Assembly: GCF_000308535.1 (NCBI RefSeq)
Contig: NZ_BAFW01000060.1
Location: 1 to 64,000 of the forward strand
Origin: Nocardia cerradoensis NBRC 101014
Lineage (GTDB): Bacteria; Actinomycetota; Actinomycetes; Mycobacteriales; Mycobacteriaceae
Direction: 5' to 3'
Length of the DNA: 64,000 bases
The position numbers and the translations under genes are program-made. Below, in pieces: positions 1-9,076 of this stretch (position 1 is the stretch's first letter; every line of letters starts with the position of its first letter). Below the pieces are notes generated by a model, which was not told the DNA's origin, did no database searches, and saw only the letters and a list, made by a program, of their open reading frames with translations.

Positions 1-159
1 GCCGGCGCTGCCGGGATCGGCGATGTGCACCTCGATCCGCGGATCCACATACCGGTGCCGAACCCGGTCGGCTCCGACGACGTCGTGCCCGGCGGCCGCC
101 AGCATGCGCGCCACCGCGCGACCGGTGGGTGTGGTGACTCCGGTGATCAGGACCCGCAT
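1..159 (-). CDS. NAD-dependent epimerase/dehydratase, N-terminus only
   Basis: The reading frame begins at ATG (complement of 157-159) after a strong GAGGAGG-type ribosome binding site and runs off the left edge, so only about 53 residues are visible. The start reads MRVLITGVTTPTGRAVARML, a Rossmann beta-alpha-beta with the GxxxxxGxxV nucleotide-binding pattern of extended short-chain dehydrogenases. It is followed by GHDVVGADR, where an acidic residue after strand beta-2 suggests NAD rather than NADP. The substrate cannot be told. It is divergent from hsaA, with 233 bp between the two starts. Confidence 0.75.
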   Translation of the reverse strand, partial: MRVLITGVTTPTGRAVARMLAAAGHDVVGADRVRHRYVDPRIEVHIADPGSAG

Positions 160-392
160 CGACTCTTCCTCCTCGCGTGCGCCACCCACGAACGTGACGC
201 CGTTCACACACCATGACGAGTGGATCGCGAGGTGCCTGCGCGAAGTCCCGGTCAGCGGTCGCGGCGTTTCGCTGAGTGAGCGGTAATCATTCCGATGATC
301 GGGACTTCTCGGGCCCGGTCCTCGCACCCGCCCCTACCGTCGAGGCATCGACCCAGTGCGTGACAGCGCAGAGGCAGGGAGGAACACCGGTA

Positions 393-1556
393 ATGGCGAA
401 CAAGGTGCTCGATCGGGTGCGGGACCTGCTCCCGGCGATCGGGGAACGGGCGGTGACGGCCGAGCAGGAGCGGCGGGTGCCCGCCGAGACGATCCGCGAG
501 CTGACCGAGGCGGGCGTGTTCCGGATGTTGCAGCCGAGCCGCTTCGGTGGTGCGGAGGAGTCGCCGGTCGCCTTCTACGAGGTGATTCGCACGATCGCGA
601 CCGTCTGCCCGTCGACGGCGTGGGTGTCCTCCGTGCTGGGTGCGCATCCGTGGCAGCTGGCGTTGTTCGACCCGCGGGCCCAGCAGGATGTGTGGGGTGA
701 GGACCCCGACACCCTGGTCTCCTCGTCGTACGCACCCACCGGCAAGCTGACTCCCGTCGACGGCGGCTTCGAGATGAGTGGCCGGTGGAGCTTCTCCTCC
801 GGCTGCGACCACGCCGACTGGGCGTTCCTCGGCGCTGTGGTGCCGAACGACAAGGGCGGAGCCGATTACCTGACGGTGCTGGTTCCGCGCGCCGACTACC
901 GCATCGAGGATGTCTGGCACGTGTCGGGCCTGTCGGGCACCGGAAGTAACGACATCATCGTCGAGAAGGCGTTCATCCCCGCCTATCGCACGTACAGCGC
1001 CGCCGATCAGTCCGCGCTGGTGGGTCCCGGTCAGGAGGTGAACACCGCCGCGCTGTACCGGATCTCGTTCGCCAGCGTGTTCTCCAACACCATCACCGCG
1101 CCGATCATCGGTGCCGCGCAGGGCGCCTACGAATCGCATCTGCGGCGCCAGCGCGAGCGCGTCCGGCTGTCCTACGGCGGGCAGAAGGTGGCCGATGATC
1201 CGTTCGCGCAGGTGCGGATCGCGCGTGCGGCCTCGGAGATCGACGCCGCCATCCTGCAGCAGGAACGCAATATCAGCGAGCAGTTGCGCTACGCCGAAGC
1301 GGGCGAGGAAATTCCGTACGAGCTGCGCTTGCGGACCCGTCGCGACCAGGTACGCGGTACCGAACGCGCGATCTACGCGATCGATCTGCTGTTCGAGAAC
1401 TCCGGCGGCCACTCGATCCGCAAACCCAATGTGATCGAACGCAACTGGCGTGACGCCCACGCCGGCAACGCGCATGTGATCAACGACGTCGAGCGCGCGC
1501 TGGCGATGTACGGTCAGGGTGAGATGGGCGTCGAGGTCACAGAACGGATGGTCTGA
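393..1556 (+). CDS. hsaA: HsaA-type flavin-dependent monooxygenase, oxygenase component
   Basis: This 387-residue protein has the acyl-CoA dehydrogenase fold used by group D flavin monooxygenases. In the steroid pathway HsaA uses reduced FMN from HsaB to add a 4-hydroxyl to the phenolic ring of 3-HSA, giving the catechol 3,4-DHSA. The length matches the M. tuberculosis enzyme (about 394 residues). An N-terminal helical domain, a middle beta domain (WSFSSGCDHADW near residues 130-140) and a C-terminal helical bundle are visible. The start chosen is the ATG behind GGGAGGAACACC; an upstream in-frame start lacks a ribosome site. The stop overlaps the hsaD start (TGATG), so the two are translationally coupled. 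A p-hydroxyphenylacetate-type hydroxylase is the main alternative, but coupling to hsaD favours steroids. Confidence 0.85.
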   Translation: MANKVLDRVRDLLPAIGERAVTAEQERRVPAETIRELTEAGVFRMLQPSRFGGAEESPVAFYEVIRTIATVCPSTAWVSSVLGAHPWQLALFDPRAQQDVWGEDPDTLVSSSYAPTGKLTPVDGGFEMSGRWSFSSGCDHADWAFLGAVVPNDKGGADYLTVLVPRADYRIEDVWHVSGLSGTGSNDIIVEKAFIPAYRTYSAADQSALVGPGQEVNTAALYRISFASVFSNTITAPIIGAAQGAYESHLRRQRERVRLSYGGQKVADDPFAQVRIARAASEIDAAILQQERNISEQLRYAEAGEEIPYELRLRTRRDQVRGTERAIYAIDLLFENSGGHSIRKPNVIERNWRDAHAGNAHVINDVERALAMYGQGEMGVEVTERMV

Positions 1557-2410
1557 TGGGTTTCACGGTCGAGGACACCACCCGCTGGGTCACCGTCGAC
1601 GGCGTGAAACTGCGCTATCACGAGGCGGGTTCCGGTGCGCCGCTGGTGCTCCTGCACGGTTCCGGCGCCGGCGTCTCGGGCTGGGCCAATTTCGGCGCCA
1701 ACCTCGAAGCGCTGGCTCCGCACTTCCGCTGCCTGGTCCTCGACCAGCCCGGGTTCGGCGCCAGCGAACGGCCCGAAACCTACGACCGCAACTATCTGCG
1801 GATCGCCGTCGACGCGGTCCTGGGCCTGCTGGACGAGCTCGGCATCGGCAGCGCTCATCTGCTCGGCAATTCGATGGGCGGCGCGGTGGCGACCCTGCTG
1901 GCCGCCGAACATCCCGATCGCGCGGACCGGCTGGTGCTGATGGCGCCGGGCGGTGTGGGCGTCAACATTCTGGGACCCGAACCGTCGGAAGGGATTCGGC
2001 GTCTGCTGGACTTCAACGCCGACCCCACTCCGGAGCGGGCGGTCGACTGGTTGAAGACGATGGTCTTCGATCAGGCGGTACTCACCGAGGAGCTGATCGC
2101 GGCCCGTACCGCCGCGGCCTCGGATCCGCGCCGGACCAAGGCGCTCGCCGACGCCTACGCGACCTTCTACAACCCGGCCTTCGCCGACCCGGTTCCGCTG
2201 TGGGCGCGTTTGCGGGCGATCCAGCACGAGGTGCTGATGCTGTGGGGCCGCGACGACCGGGTGACCCCGGTGGAAGGCGCACTGCTGCCCGCCCGCCAGC
2301 TGCCGCGCGCCGATCTGCGGATCTTCTCCCGCTGCGGGCATTGGGTTCAGGTCGAGCGCAAGGATGCGTTCGAACGCGCCGTGATCGACTTCCTGCACAA
2401 CGGATCGTGA
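1556..2410 (+). CDS. hsaD: HsaD-type 4,9-DSHA carbon-carbon bond hydrolase
   Basis: This 284-residue alpha/beta hydrolase belongs to the meta-cleavage product hydrolase family. It should cleave the HsaC product 4,9-DSHA to 2-hydroxyhexadienoate and a propionate-bearing indane dione. The nucleophile elbow GNSMGG carries Ser106. Asp234 lies in WGRDDRVTP and His262 in RCGHWVQVE, and the Asp-His spacing of 28 is the same as in M. tuberculosis HsaD. The oxyanion-hole HGSGAG is at 34-39. Its ATG overlaps the hsaA stop. It is followed by a long terminator hairpin, so hsaA-hsaD looks like a two-gene operon. The usual hsaC and hsaB partners are not next to it but 8-11 kb downstream. Confidence 0.88.
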   Translation: MGFTVEDTTRWVTVDGVKLRYHEAGSGAPLVLLHGSGAGVSGWANFGANLEALAPHFRCLVLDQPGFGASERPETYDRNYLRIAVDAVLGLLDELGIGSAHLLGNSMGGAVATLLAAEHPDRADRLVLMAPGGVGVNILGPEPSEGIRRLLDFNADPTPERAVDWLKTMVFDQAVLTEELIAARTAAASDPRRTKALADAYATFYNPAFADPVPLWARLRAIQHEVLMLWGRDDRVTPVEGALLPARQLPRADLRIFSRCGHWVQVERKDAFERAVIDFLHNGS

Positions 2411-2439
2411 ACGCGCGCTGATCTTTTCGCGCGGACCAC

Positions 2440-2480
2440 GCGGTGGCCGCCGCACCTCACGAGGGTGCGGCGGCCACCGC
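2440..2480. terminator. Bidirectional terminator between hsaD and the LuxR-type gene
   Basis: A perfect 17-bp inverted repeat (2440-2456 with 2464-2480) encloses a 7-nt loop. It sits between two convergent genes. There is no T-tract on either side, as is common in GC-rich actinobacteria. Confidence 0.8.
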
Positions 2481-2515
2481 CGTTTCCGGCCCGTGCCTGC
2501 TCGAGCCCGTGTTCG

Positions 2516-4798
2516 TCACAGTCCGTGGTCGCGGGCCCATCCCGCGATCTGGGTCCGCGAGGTGAAGCCGAGTTTGGTCAGGATGTGCTCGACATGGGTC
2601 TCGGCCGTGCGCACCGAGATCACAAGATCGGCCGCGATGCGTTTGTTGCTGTGCCCGGCGGCGACCAGCCGGGCCACATCCTTCTCCCGGCGGGTGAGCA
2701 GCGACAGTGCCGCGGTGTCGACGGGCGTGGGGCGCGCGGACGGGGCCGACGGTTCCTCGGGGGCGGGGCCGCGGCCCAGCGCGTAATCGATCGCCGCGGG
2801 CAGCGTCATCGCCGCACCGGTGTCGTAGGCGGTGCGGAAACCGCCGTCGCCCAGCGCGTTGCGGACCTCGTCGCGCACCTTCTCACCCACCGCGCTGGTG
2901 ATCGTATGGGCCAGCCGCACCGTACTGCGCTGCAGCGTCTCGGCCGCACCCATCAGCCGGGCCGACCGCTCCATATCACCGCGGGCGGCGGCCGACCACG
3001 CCATGCCGTCGAAGCCCGACGCGAGCCAGACACATCGGTCGAACAGCGCGAACTCCTCGATCGCGCGTCCGAGGTAGTCGTCGGCGGCGTCCTGATCACC
3101 CAGCCGCCACTGATCGATACCGAGTGTCCACAGCGCCAGCCCGCCCAGCATATGCGGCCCGTAGCGCTGCGTGAGCGCATGGAACTCCTGGGCCATCTCG
3201 GTGGCGCGCGGGTCCTCCAGCAGGATTGCGCACATGAAACCGAAAGCGAGACTGTCCATTTCGGTGGCATGATGGCCGTCGGCCCGCGCCTGCCGGATGG
3301 CCTCCTCGGAGCGGCGCAGCGCACCGGCGGTATCGGCATCGGTGAAATCGATCAGTGCCGCATCCAATTCCGCCTCGGCGAGGATGTCGGTGGCGCCCAG
3401 ATCGGTGGCCACGGTGACGCATTCGCTCGCCAGCCGGGCCGCCGACTCCCGATCCGACAGCAGTGCCGCCAGCGAGGCCGCCGACGACAGCGCCCGCGCC
3501 CGCTCCCAGCTCGGTTCCAGGTTCCGGGCCAGCGCGTCGGTCAGCCACCGATACCCCTCGGACAGGAACCGGTAATGCTCCCAGAACGGCCGCAGCACGG
3601 TCGCGGTCTCCAGCGCCAGCTGCGGTGCGTCGAGCATCGAGAACTGCAGGGCCGAACGCAGATTGGCGTGTTCGCGAGCCAGTTCGCGAAACCACGCGAG
3701 ATCGTCGGAACTCCAGTACGCGGTCTGTCCGCGCAATGCCAGCCCGCGGTAGTGGTCGCGGTGGCGGGCCCGCACCCGGCGTTCGTCACCGTGTTCGACG
3801 AGGCGGTCGTGACCGAATTGCCGGATCGGCTCCAGCATCGAATAGCGCGGCGCCACAGCGTCGTATCGCAACCGCAGCACCGACTTGTCGACCAGGCCGG
3901 TCAGCGCGTCGAGCAGTCCCTGCGGCCCCGGTGGCAGCCGGCACACCGCCTCGGCGGCCTCGATGTCGAACCCGCCGGCGAAGACCGACAGCTGTTGCCA
4001 CAGCCGCTGTTCCGCGGGGGTGCACAGTTCGTAGCTCCAGCGGATCGCGCCCTCGATGGTCTGCTGACGCTGCGGTGCGGTGCGCGGTCCGGCGCTGAGC
4101 AGGTCCATGGTGTCGTCGAGCCGGTCGCGGATCTGCTCGGGTGTGAACACCCGGAACCGCAACGCCGCCAGTTCCAGCGCCAGCGGAATGCCGTCGAGGC
4201 GCTGGCAGATCGCGGCGAGGGTGTCGCGGTTGGCGGGGGTGTAGGTGAAATCCGGATTCGCCGCGGTGGCCCGCTCCACCAGCAGCAGCAGCGCGTCGCT
4301 GTCGTGTTCGGCGACCGGAAGCGGTGGAATCGGCATCACCTGTTCACCGGGGATGCCCAGCACCTCGCGGCTGGTCGCCAGCACCCGTACCTCCGGGGTG
4401 GCGGCGACGAGATGGGCGACCAGCGCCGCGCACGCGTCGATGAGATGTTCGCAGTTGTCCAGGATCAGCAGGAGCCGTTTGCTGGCGAGGAACTCGGTGA
4501 GCCGGTCGAGCGGCGCGGTGGTGTCGTCGCGCAGATTCAACGCCTCGGCGACGCTGAGGGTGACCAGATCGGGATCGTGCACATCGGCCAGTTCGACCAG
4601 CCACACCCCGTCCGGGAAGGCGCGCGCCATCGCCGCGCCGACCTGCCGCGACAGCCGCGTCTTGCCCACGCCGCCCGGGCCGAGCAGAGTCAGCACCCGG
4701 GTCGCGGGCAGCAGCCGTTTCGCGGTGGCCAGTTCGTCGCGGCGGCCGACGAAACTGGTGACCTCGGCGGGAAGATTCCCGGTGACACGCCGCGCCAT
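2516..4798 (-). CDS. LuxR-type regulator with N-terminal NTPase domain
   Basis: This 760-residue regulator opens with the NLPAEVTSFVGR motif typical of actinobacterial AfsR/LuxR ATPase regulators. A Walker A (GPGGVGKT, residues 40-47) and an NB-ARC-like segment with LLILDNCEHL as Walker B follow. The middle is a long helical, TPR-like region. The last 60 residues form a LuxR/NarL helix-turn-helix (LTRREKDVARLVAAGHSNK). The start chosen is ATG 4798, which lines up with the conserved N-terminus; a longer upstream extension has no ribosome site. A TANNNT box 8 bases upstream (TAGGGT) would suit a leaderless transcript. The signal and targets are unknown. It is convergent with hsaD, so a role in steroid control cannot be inferred from position alone. 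Confidence 0.85.
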   Translation of the reverse strand: MARRVTGNLPAEVTSFVGRRDELATAKRLLPATRVLTLLGPGGVGKTRLSRQVGAAMARAFPDGVWLVELADVHDPDLVTLSVAEALNLRDDTTAPLDRLTEFLASKRLLLILDNCEHLIDACAALVAHLVAATPEVRVLATSREVLGIPGEQVMPIPPLPVAEHDSDALLLLVERATAANPDFTYTPANRDTLAAICQRLDGIPLALELAALRFRVFTPEQIRDRLDDTMDLLSAGPRTAPQRQQTIEGAIRWSYELCTPAEQRLWQQLSVFAGGFDIEAAEAVCRLPPGPQGLLDALTGLVDKSVLRLRYDAVAPRYSMLEPIRQFGHDRLVEHGDERRVRARHRDHYRGLALRGQTAYWSSDDLAWFRELAREHANLRSALQFSMLDAPQLALETATVLRPFWEHYRFLSEGYRWLTDALARNLEPSWERARALSSAASLAALLSDRESAARLASECVTVATDLGATDILAEAELDAALIDFTDADTAGALRRSEEAIRQARADGHHATEMDSLAFGFMCAILLEDPRATEMAQEFHALTQRYGPHMLGGLALWTLGIDQWRLGDQDAADDYLGRAIEEFALFDRCVWLASGFDGMAWSAAARGDMERSARLMGAAETLQRSTVRLAHTITSAVGEKVRDEVRNALGDGGFRTAYDTGAAMTLPAAIDYALGRGPAPEEPSAPSARPTPVDTAALSLLTRREKDVARLVAAGHSNKRIAADLVISVRTAETHVEHILTKLGFTSRTQIAGWARDHGL

Positions 4799-4967
4799 GA
4801 TCGCCAACCCTATCGTGATCGAAACGCGTTCGGACCACATCGGCGATGTCGGTCCCGCGTGCCCGCGGACGGTGAGAACGGGAATAGGCTGAGACCGCGA
4901 ACCGAGACTCGCGCCGCGGTCCCGCGGGGCCGCGTACCCCCAGACCCCTCGTCCCCAGGAGGCCCCC

Positions 4968-5879
4968 GTGCGGATCGGCATCATGCTCAGCGAACAGACC
5001 GGACCGGATGCGCTGGTGCGCCTGACCGACGAACTGCAGCAGGTGGCCGGCGAGGGTTTCGAGTCGGCGTGGCTGTCGCACATCTTCGGTCTCGACGCGC
5101 TGACCGCGCTCGCCGTCGCCGGCAGCAAGGTGCCGAACATCGAACTCGGCACGGCCGTGGTGCCGACCTATCCGCGACACCCGGGCGCCCTGGCCCAGCA
5201 GGCGGCCACCACCGCGCTCGCCGTCGGACGCGGCCGGCTCACCCTGGGGATCGGACTGTCGCACCAGATCGTCATCGAGAACATGTTCGGCTACGACTTC
5301 GGCCGCCCGGCCCGGCACATGAAGGAGTACCTGTCGATTCTCGGGCCGCTGCTCGACGGGCAGCCGGTGTCGTATCAGGGCGAGACCCTGAGTGCGAACC
5401 TCGGCTTGACCGCGGGGGAGACCGGCCGGATCCCGGTGCTCGTGGCCGCGATGGGAACCCAGATGCTGAAACTGGCGGCGCGGCGCACCGACGGCACCGT
5501 GCTGTGGATGACCGGCCCCGCCACCATCGCCGACCACATCGCACCCACCATCACCGCCGCGGCCGCCGAGGCCGGCCGGCCCGCGCCGCGGGTGGTCTGC
5601 TCGCTGCCGGTGCTGGTCACCGACGATGTGGATCGCGGCCGGGAGCGGGCCGCCACCGTCTTCGCCGCCTACGGTTCGCTGCCCTCGTATCGGGCCATGA
5701 TGGATCGCGAGGGCGCCGAAGGACCGGCCGATCTGGCGATCATCGGCACCGAGGAGCAGGTCGCCGCCCGCATCGAGAAGGTGTTCGCCGCCGGCGCCAC
5801 GGAATTCGTGGCCGCCCCGTTCGTCGGCGGGCAGGCCGCCGAGCGCACCCGCAAGCTGCTCACCCAGCTGGCGGACTGA
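4968..5879 (+). CDS. LLM-class (F420- or FMN-dependent) oxidoreductase
   Basis: This 303-residue protein has the luciferase-like monooxygenase TIM-barrel pattern, beginning MRIGIMLSEQTGPDALV and containing the QQAATTALAVGRGRLTLGIGLSHQ segment in the cofactor-binding part of the barrel. In mycolata most such proteins use F420. The GTG start sits 5 bases behind CCAGGAGG, a strong ribosome site. It is divergent from the LuxR-type gene and is followed 7 bases later by a YjbR-like gene that is probably co-transcribed. The substrate is not recognisable. Confidence 0.8.
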   Translation: MRIGIMLSEQTGPDALVRLTDELQQVAGEGFESAWLSHIFGLDALTALAVAGSKVPNIELGTAVVPTYPRHPGALAQQAATTALAVGRGRLTLGIGLSHQIVIENMFGYDFGRPARHMKEYLSILGPLLDGQPVSYQGETLSANLGLTAGETGRIPVLVAAMGTQMLKLAARRTDGTVLWMTGPATIADHIAPTITAAAAEAGRPAPRVVCSLPVLVTDDVDRGRERAATVFAAYGSLPSYRAMMDREGAEGPADLAIIGTEEQVAARIEKVFAAGATEFVAAPFVGGQAAERTRKLLTQLAD

Positions 5880-5885
5880 GCGACC

Positions 5886-6296
5886 GTGGCGCGCCGGGCG
5901 CGGATCGAGGACGTGGAAGAACTCGCCCTCGCGATGCCGCACGTCACGGTGGTGCGGGGGTCGAGCGGCAATCCGGTCTATCAGGTCGGGGGCAAGTCGT
6001 TCATCTTCTTCCGCACCCCGCGCCCGGACGCCGTCGACCCGGACACCGGCGAACGGTATCCCGATGTGATCGTCTTCTGGGTGCCGTCGGAATCGGACAA
6101 GCGTGCGCTCGTTCAGGATCCGGATTCGCCGTTCTTCACCACCGCTCATTTCGACGGGCATCTATCGGTACTGCTGCGTGGGGCCCACATCGGTGAACTC
6201 GATCTCGATGAACTGCGCGAGGTCGTCCAGGACGCCTGGCTCTCGCGCGCCTCGGCGACGCGGGCCCGGCGCTGGCTGGCCGAGCATCGGCTCTGA
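5886..6296 (+). CDS. MmcQ/YjbR family protein
   Basis: A 136-residue small basic protein of the MmcQ/YjbR fold, a double-stranded-beta module with a proposed DNA-binding or sugar-linked role that is not established. Typical parts are the GKSFIFFRTPRP strand, the FFTTAHFDGHLSVLLR segment and the C-terminal DELREVVQDAWLSRASATRARRWL helix. The GTG start is 6 bases after the stop of the LLM oxidoreductase, so the two probably form an operon. A distant paralogue of this family occurs at 23934-24269. Confidence 0.75.
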   Translation: MARRARIEDVEELALAMPHVTVVRGSSGNPVYQVGGKSFIFFRTPRPDAVDPDTGERYPDVIVFWVPSESDKRALVQDPDSPFFTTAHFDGHLSVLLRGAHIGELDLDELREVVQDAWLSRASATRARRWLAEHRL

Positions 6297-6328
6297 ATCT
6301 CGTTGATTCTGTTGCGGCACAAAGAGTT

Positions 6329-7570
6329 TCAGTTCGCCGCGGCGGAGGCGACGTCGAGCCCGGCCAGTTGGTGACGCATCCGCTCCCGCTTGGTGCGCAG
6401 ATAGCGGACGTTGTGCTCGGTCGGGTCGGTCTGCAGCGGAATCCGGCGCGTGACCGCGATGCCGTGTGCCTGCAGGCCCGCCTGCTTATCCGGATTGTTG
6501 CTGAGCAACCGCACCGATTCGACACCCAGATCGCTCAGGATCTGCGCGCCCGCGCCGTAGCGGCGGGCATCGATCGGCAGCCCGAGGCGCAGATTCGCGT
6601 CCACGGTGTCGGCGCCGGCGTCCTGTAGTTCGTAGGCGCGCAATTTGTTCAGCAGGCCGATGCCGCGCCCCTCCTGCCCCCGCAGATACACCACGACACC
6701 GCGGCCCTCGGCGGCCACCGCGCGCAGTGCGGCGTCGAGCTGTTCACCGCAGTCGCAGCGCAGCGAGCCGAACGCGTCGCCGGTCAGGCATTCCGAATGC
6801 AGGCGGGCCAGAACGTCGGTTCCGGACGGATCGCCGAAGACCAGCGCGAGATGTTCGACCGGCTCGGCGCCGGAGTCGGCGTCGCGGTAGCCGAAGACCT
6901 GGAAATCGCCGTAGCGCGTCGGCAGCCGGGTCTGCGCGAGGCGGGTGACGGTGTGCTCGCGATGCTTTCGGTATTCGATGAGGTCGGCGATGGAGATGAT
7001 CGGCAGTCCGTGCTCGCGTGCGAAGACCAGCAGCTGCGGCAACCGTGCCATCGACCCGTCGTCGTTGACGACTTCCGCGATCACTCCCGCCGGCCGCAAT
7101 CCGGCCGCGCGCAGCAGGTCGACGGTCGCCTCGGTGTGCCCGGCCCGGCCCAGTACGCCGCGCGGATGCGCCCGCAGCGGGAAGACGTGCCCGGGTCGGG
7201 TGAGGTCGGCCGGAGTGGTGCGCGGATCGGCCAGCAGTCGCATGGTGTGGGCGCGGTCGGCCGCCGAGATACCCGTGCTGACGCCGGCGGCCGCGTCGAC
7301 CGATACGGTGTAGGCGGTGCCCTTGGGGTCCTCGTTGATCGCCGTCATCGGGGGCAGCGAGAGCCGGTCGAGGTCGGCGCCGGGCATCGGCACGCACAGC
7401 ACGCCGCTGGTGTGGCGGATCAGGAATCCGATGGTCTGCGCGGTCGCGAATTCCGCGGCCAGGACGAGATCGCCTTCGTTCTCCCGATCCTCGTCGTCGA
7501 CCACCACGACGGGCCGGCCGGCGGCCAGGGCGTCGAGTGCGTTCTGGATGGAATCGAGTTCACCGGTCAT
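6329..7570 (-). CDS. ribBA: Bifunctional DHBP synthase / GTP cyclohydrolase II
   Basis: This 413-residue fusion makes the two riboflavin precursors. The N-terminal RibB half (about 1-200) has [11 protein letters not shown], the metal and ribulose-5-phosphate loop, and PGHVFPLRA and GHTEA for catalysis. The C-terminal RibA half (about 205-400) has the zinc cysteines in [16 protein letters not shown] and the [12 protein letters not shown] catalytic loop. A clear AGGAGGTG lies upstream of the ATG. It is monocistronic here, without ribC or ribH, so it may be a second copy in the genome. No FMN riboswitch core was seen in the 147 bp upstream. HsaA/HsaB and the other flavoenzymes nearby need FMN, but a regulatory link is only a guess. 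Confidence 0.92.
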   Translation of the reverse strand: MTGELDSIQNALDALAAGRPVVVVDDEDRENEGDLVLAAEFATAQTIGFLIRHTSGVLCVPMPGADLDRLSLPPMTAINEDPKGTAYTVSVDAAAGVSTGISAADRAHTMRLLADPRTTPADLTRPGHVFPLRAHPRGVLGRAGHTEATVDLLRAAGLRPAGVIAEVVNDDGSMARLPQLLVFAREHGLPIISIADLIEYRKHREHTVTRLAQTRLPTRYGDFQVFGYRDADSGAEPVEHLALVFGDPSGTDVLARLHSECLTGDAFGSLRCDCGEQLDAALRAVAAEGRGVVVYLRGQEGRGIGLLNKLRAYELQDAGADTVDANLRLGLPIDARRYGAGAQILSDLGVESVRLLSNNPDKQAGLQAHGIAVTRRIPLQTDPTEHNVRYLRTKRERMRHQLAGLDVASAAAN

Positions 7571-7717
7571 CGTGCACCTCCTGTATGCCTAATAGAAATA
7601 TTCCGAAACGCTCCTCGCTAGGAAGGGTTCCGCTCAGTGAGATTCTGGGGACGACGAATTCCGGGGGCCCGGCGCCGGCGTTGACCTCGAGTGCGGTTGA
7701 GGATGCACGCTGGGGTC

Positions 7718-8380
7718 ATGACACAGGCCGCAGAGTTCTGGAACACCGTCTACGACGACGACACCGCCCCCTGGGTGATCGGTGAGCCGCAGCCGGCGAT
7801 CGTGGAGGTGGAGCGCCAGGGGCTGATTCGAGGACGGGTGCTCGACGTCGGAACGGGTGCGGGGGAGCACACCATCGCGCTCACCGCCCTCGGCTACGAC
7901 GTGCTGGGTATCGACCTGTCGCCGAGCGCCGTCGAGTACGCACGGCGCAACGCCGACGCGAAGGGGGTGCCCGCGGCGCGCTTCCGGGTCGCCGACGCGG
8001 TCCGGCTCGGTGCCGATCCCGCGGCGGCCGCCGAACTCGGCGTCTTCGACACGATCGTCGACAGCGCCCTGTTCCACATCTTCCGCGAGGACCCCGGCAA
8101 CCGCGCCGACTACGTCCGGTCGCTGCACACCCTGTGTGCTCCGGGTGGTCTGGTGCATGTGCTGGCACTCTCCGATGCCGATCCGGGTTTCGGGCCGCGC
8201 ATCAGTGATCGGCTGTTGCGTGAATCATTCGACGCGGGTTGGGAATTGGAGGATCTGCGACCCGCGTCCTATCGCGGCCGGGTCACCCCGGTGGTCGCCG
8301 ATCAGGTCGCCGGGCTGGACGTGGCCGAGGACGGGACCGTGGATACCGCCGCCTGGCTGGCCCGGATCCGGCGAGTGTAG
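7718..8380 (+). CDS. Class I SAM-dependent methyltransferase
   Basis: A 220-residue methyltransferase with motif I VLDVGTGAGEHTIAL (residues 41-55), an acidic end of strand 2 (VLGIDLSP) and a motif IV-like FDTIVDSALFH. It resembles the short class I enzymes related to thiopurine or tellurite-type methyltransferases, whose N-termini also read as FWNxxY followed by a PW motif. The ATG at 7718 is chosen because the conserved FWN region begins just after it; the ribosome site is weak. The substrate is unknown. It is convergent with the PadR gene downstream and divergent from ribBA. Confidence 0.8.
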   Translation: MTQAAEFWNTVYDDDTAPWVIGEPQPAIVEVERQGLIRGRVLDVGTGAGEHTIALTALGYDVLGIDLSPSAVEYARRNADAKGVPAARFRVADAVRLGADPAAAAELGVFDTIVDSALFHIFREDPGNRADYVRSLHTLCAPGGLVHVLALSDADPGFGPRISDRLLRESFDAGWELEDLRPASYRGRVTPVVADQVAGLDVAEDGTVDTAAWLARIRRV

Positions 8381-8411
8381 CGACGGATCCGGTGCGTGCC
8401 GATCCTGTGCT

Positions 8412-9038
8412 CTAGCGCGGAGGAGCCTTCGACTTCGGTGGTGCGAGCGGCGCCTCGCGATTGCGGGGCAGCCGCCCGCGCTTGTTCAATGCCTCCAGGT
8501 CGTCGAGCAGATCCTCGGCCAGTTGCCGCTCCGCCTCGTAGTGCCGGATGCACCAGCGCAGCACCGCGCTGGGGAAGGCCCAATCCGGGTTGGCGTCGGA
8601 CCCCTCGGCGTCGGCGGCGGCGCGGCGGCGCATCTTCTCCGCGTAATCGATATGCGCGGTGAGGATTTCGCGCAACCGCTCCGGCTCGGCCAGATGTCCG
8701 AGCCATGCCCGCAGCAGCACACTGTGTTTCAGCACCGGCGCCTCGACCGGTGAGTGATTGACCCAGTGCGCCACGGCATCCCGGCCGCTGGTGGTGATCG
8801 CGTACATGCGCTTGCCGCGAACGCCGTCCTCGGAGGTCACGGTGCGCGAGGTGACGTACCCGTGCTTCTCGAGGCGTTTGAGTTCGGCGTAGATCTGACT
8901 GAACGACGGGCTCCAGTAGAAGAACTGCAAACTCCAGTCCGCCCACTTCTTCAGGTCGTAGCCGGACAATTCGTCCGCATGCGAAAGCATCCCGAGCACG
9001 GCCCACGAGGTGGTCGGCAGATCGGTGCCAGATGTCAT
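8412..9038 (-). CDS. PadR family transcriptional regulator
   Basis: About 208 residues. The N-terminal winged helix (LPTTSWAVLGMLSHADELSGYDLKKW, then FFYWSPSFSQIYAELKRLEKHGYV) is the PadR/Vir pattern, and the C-terminal part is the Vir-type helical dimerisation region. ATG 9038 is chosen; an in-frame ATG at 9062 would add eight residues. An AT-rich segment (GGCGGTATAGTT) lies just upstream of 9038 and could hold the promoter or operator. It is convergent with the methyltransferase gene and lies downstream of the IclR gene on the same strand. The ligand and targets are unknown. Confidence 0.85.
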   Translation of the reverse strand: MTSGTDLPTTSWAVLGMLSHADELSGYDLKKWADWSLQFFYWSPSFSQIYAELKRLEKHGYVTSRTVTSEDGVRGKRMYAITTSGRDAVAHWVNHSPVEAPVLKHSVLLRAWLGHLAEPERLREILTAHIDYAEKMRRRAAADAEGSDANPDWAFPSAVLRWCIRHYEAERQLAEDLLDDLEALNKRGRLPRNREAPLAPPKSKAPPR

Positions 9039-9076
9039 CGCCGAACTATACCGCCCAGTCATATGCTGATCCGAAA

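Noticed and set aside
286..302. ATCAT-TCCG-ATGAT inverted repeat upstream of hsaA as a KstR site
   Set aside because: It does not match the TnnAACnnGTTnnA motif and the arms are only 5 bp.
2465..6196. Very long plus-strand open frame (1243 codons)
   Set aside because: It opposes the LuxR-type gene and runs through the LLM gene in another frame; its Arg/Gln/Gly-rich content is typical of high-GC shadow frames.
7571..7717. FMN riboswitch before ribBA
   Set aside because: The conserved RFN core was not found; only a normal ribosome site is present.
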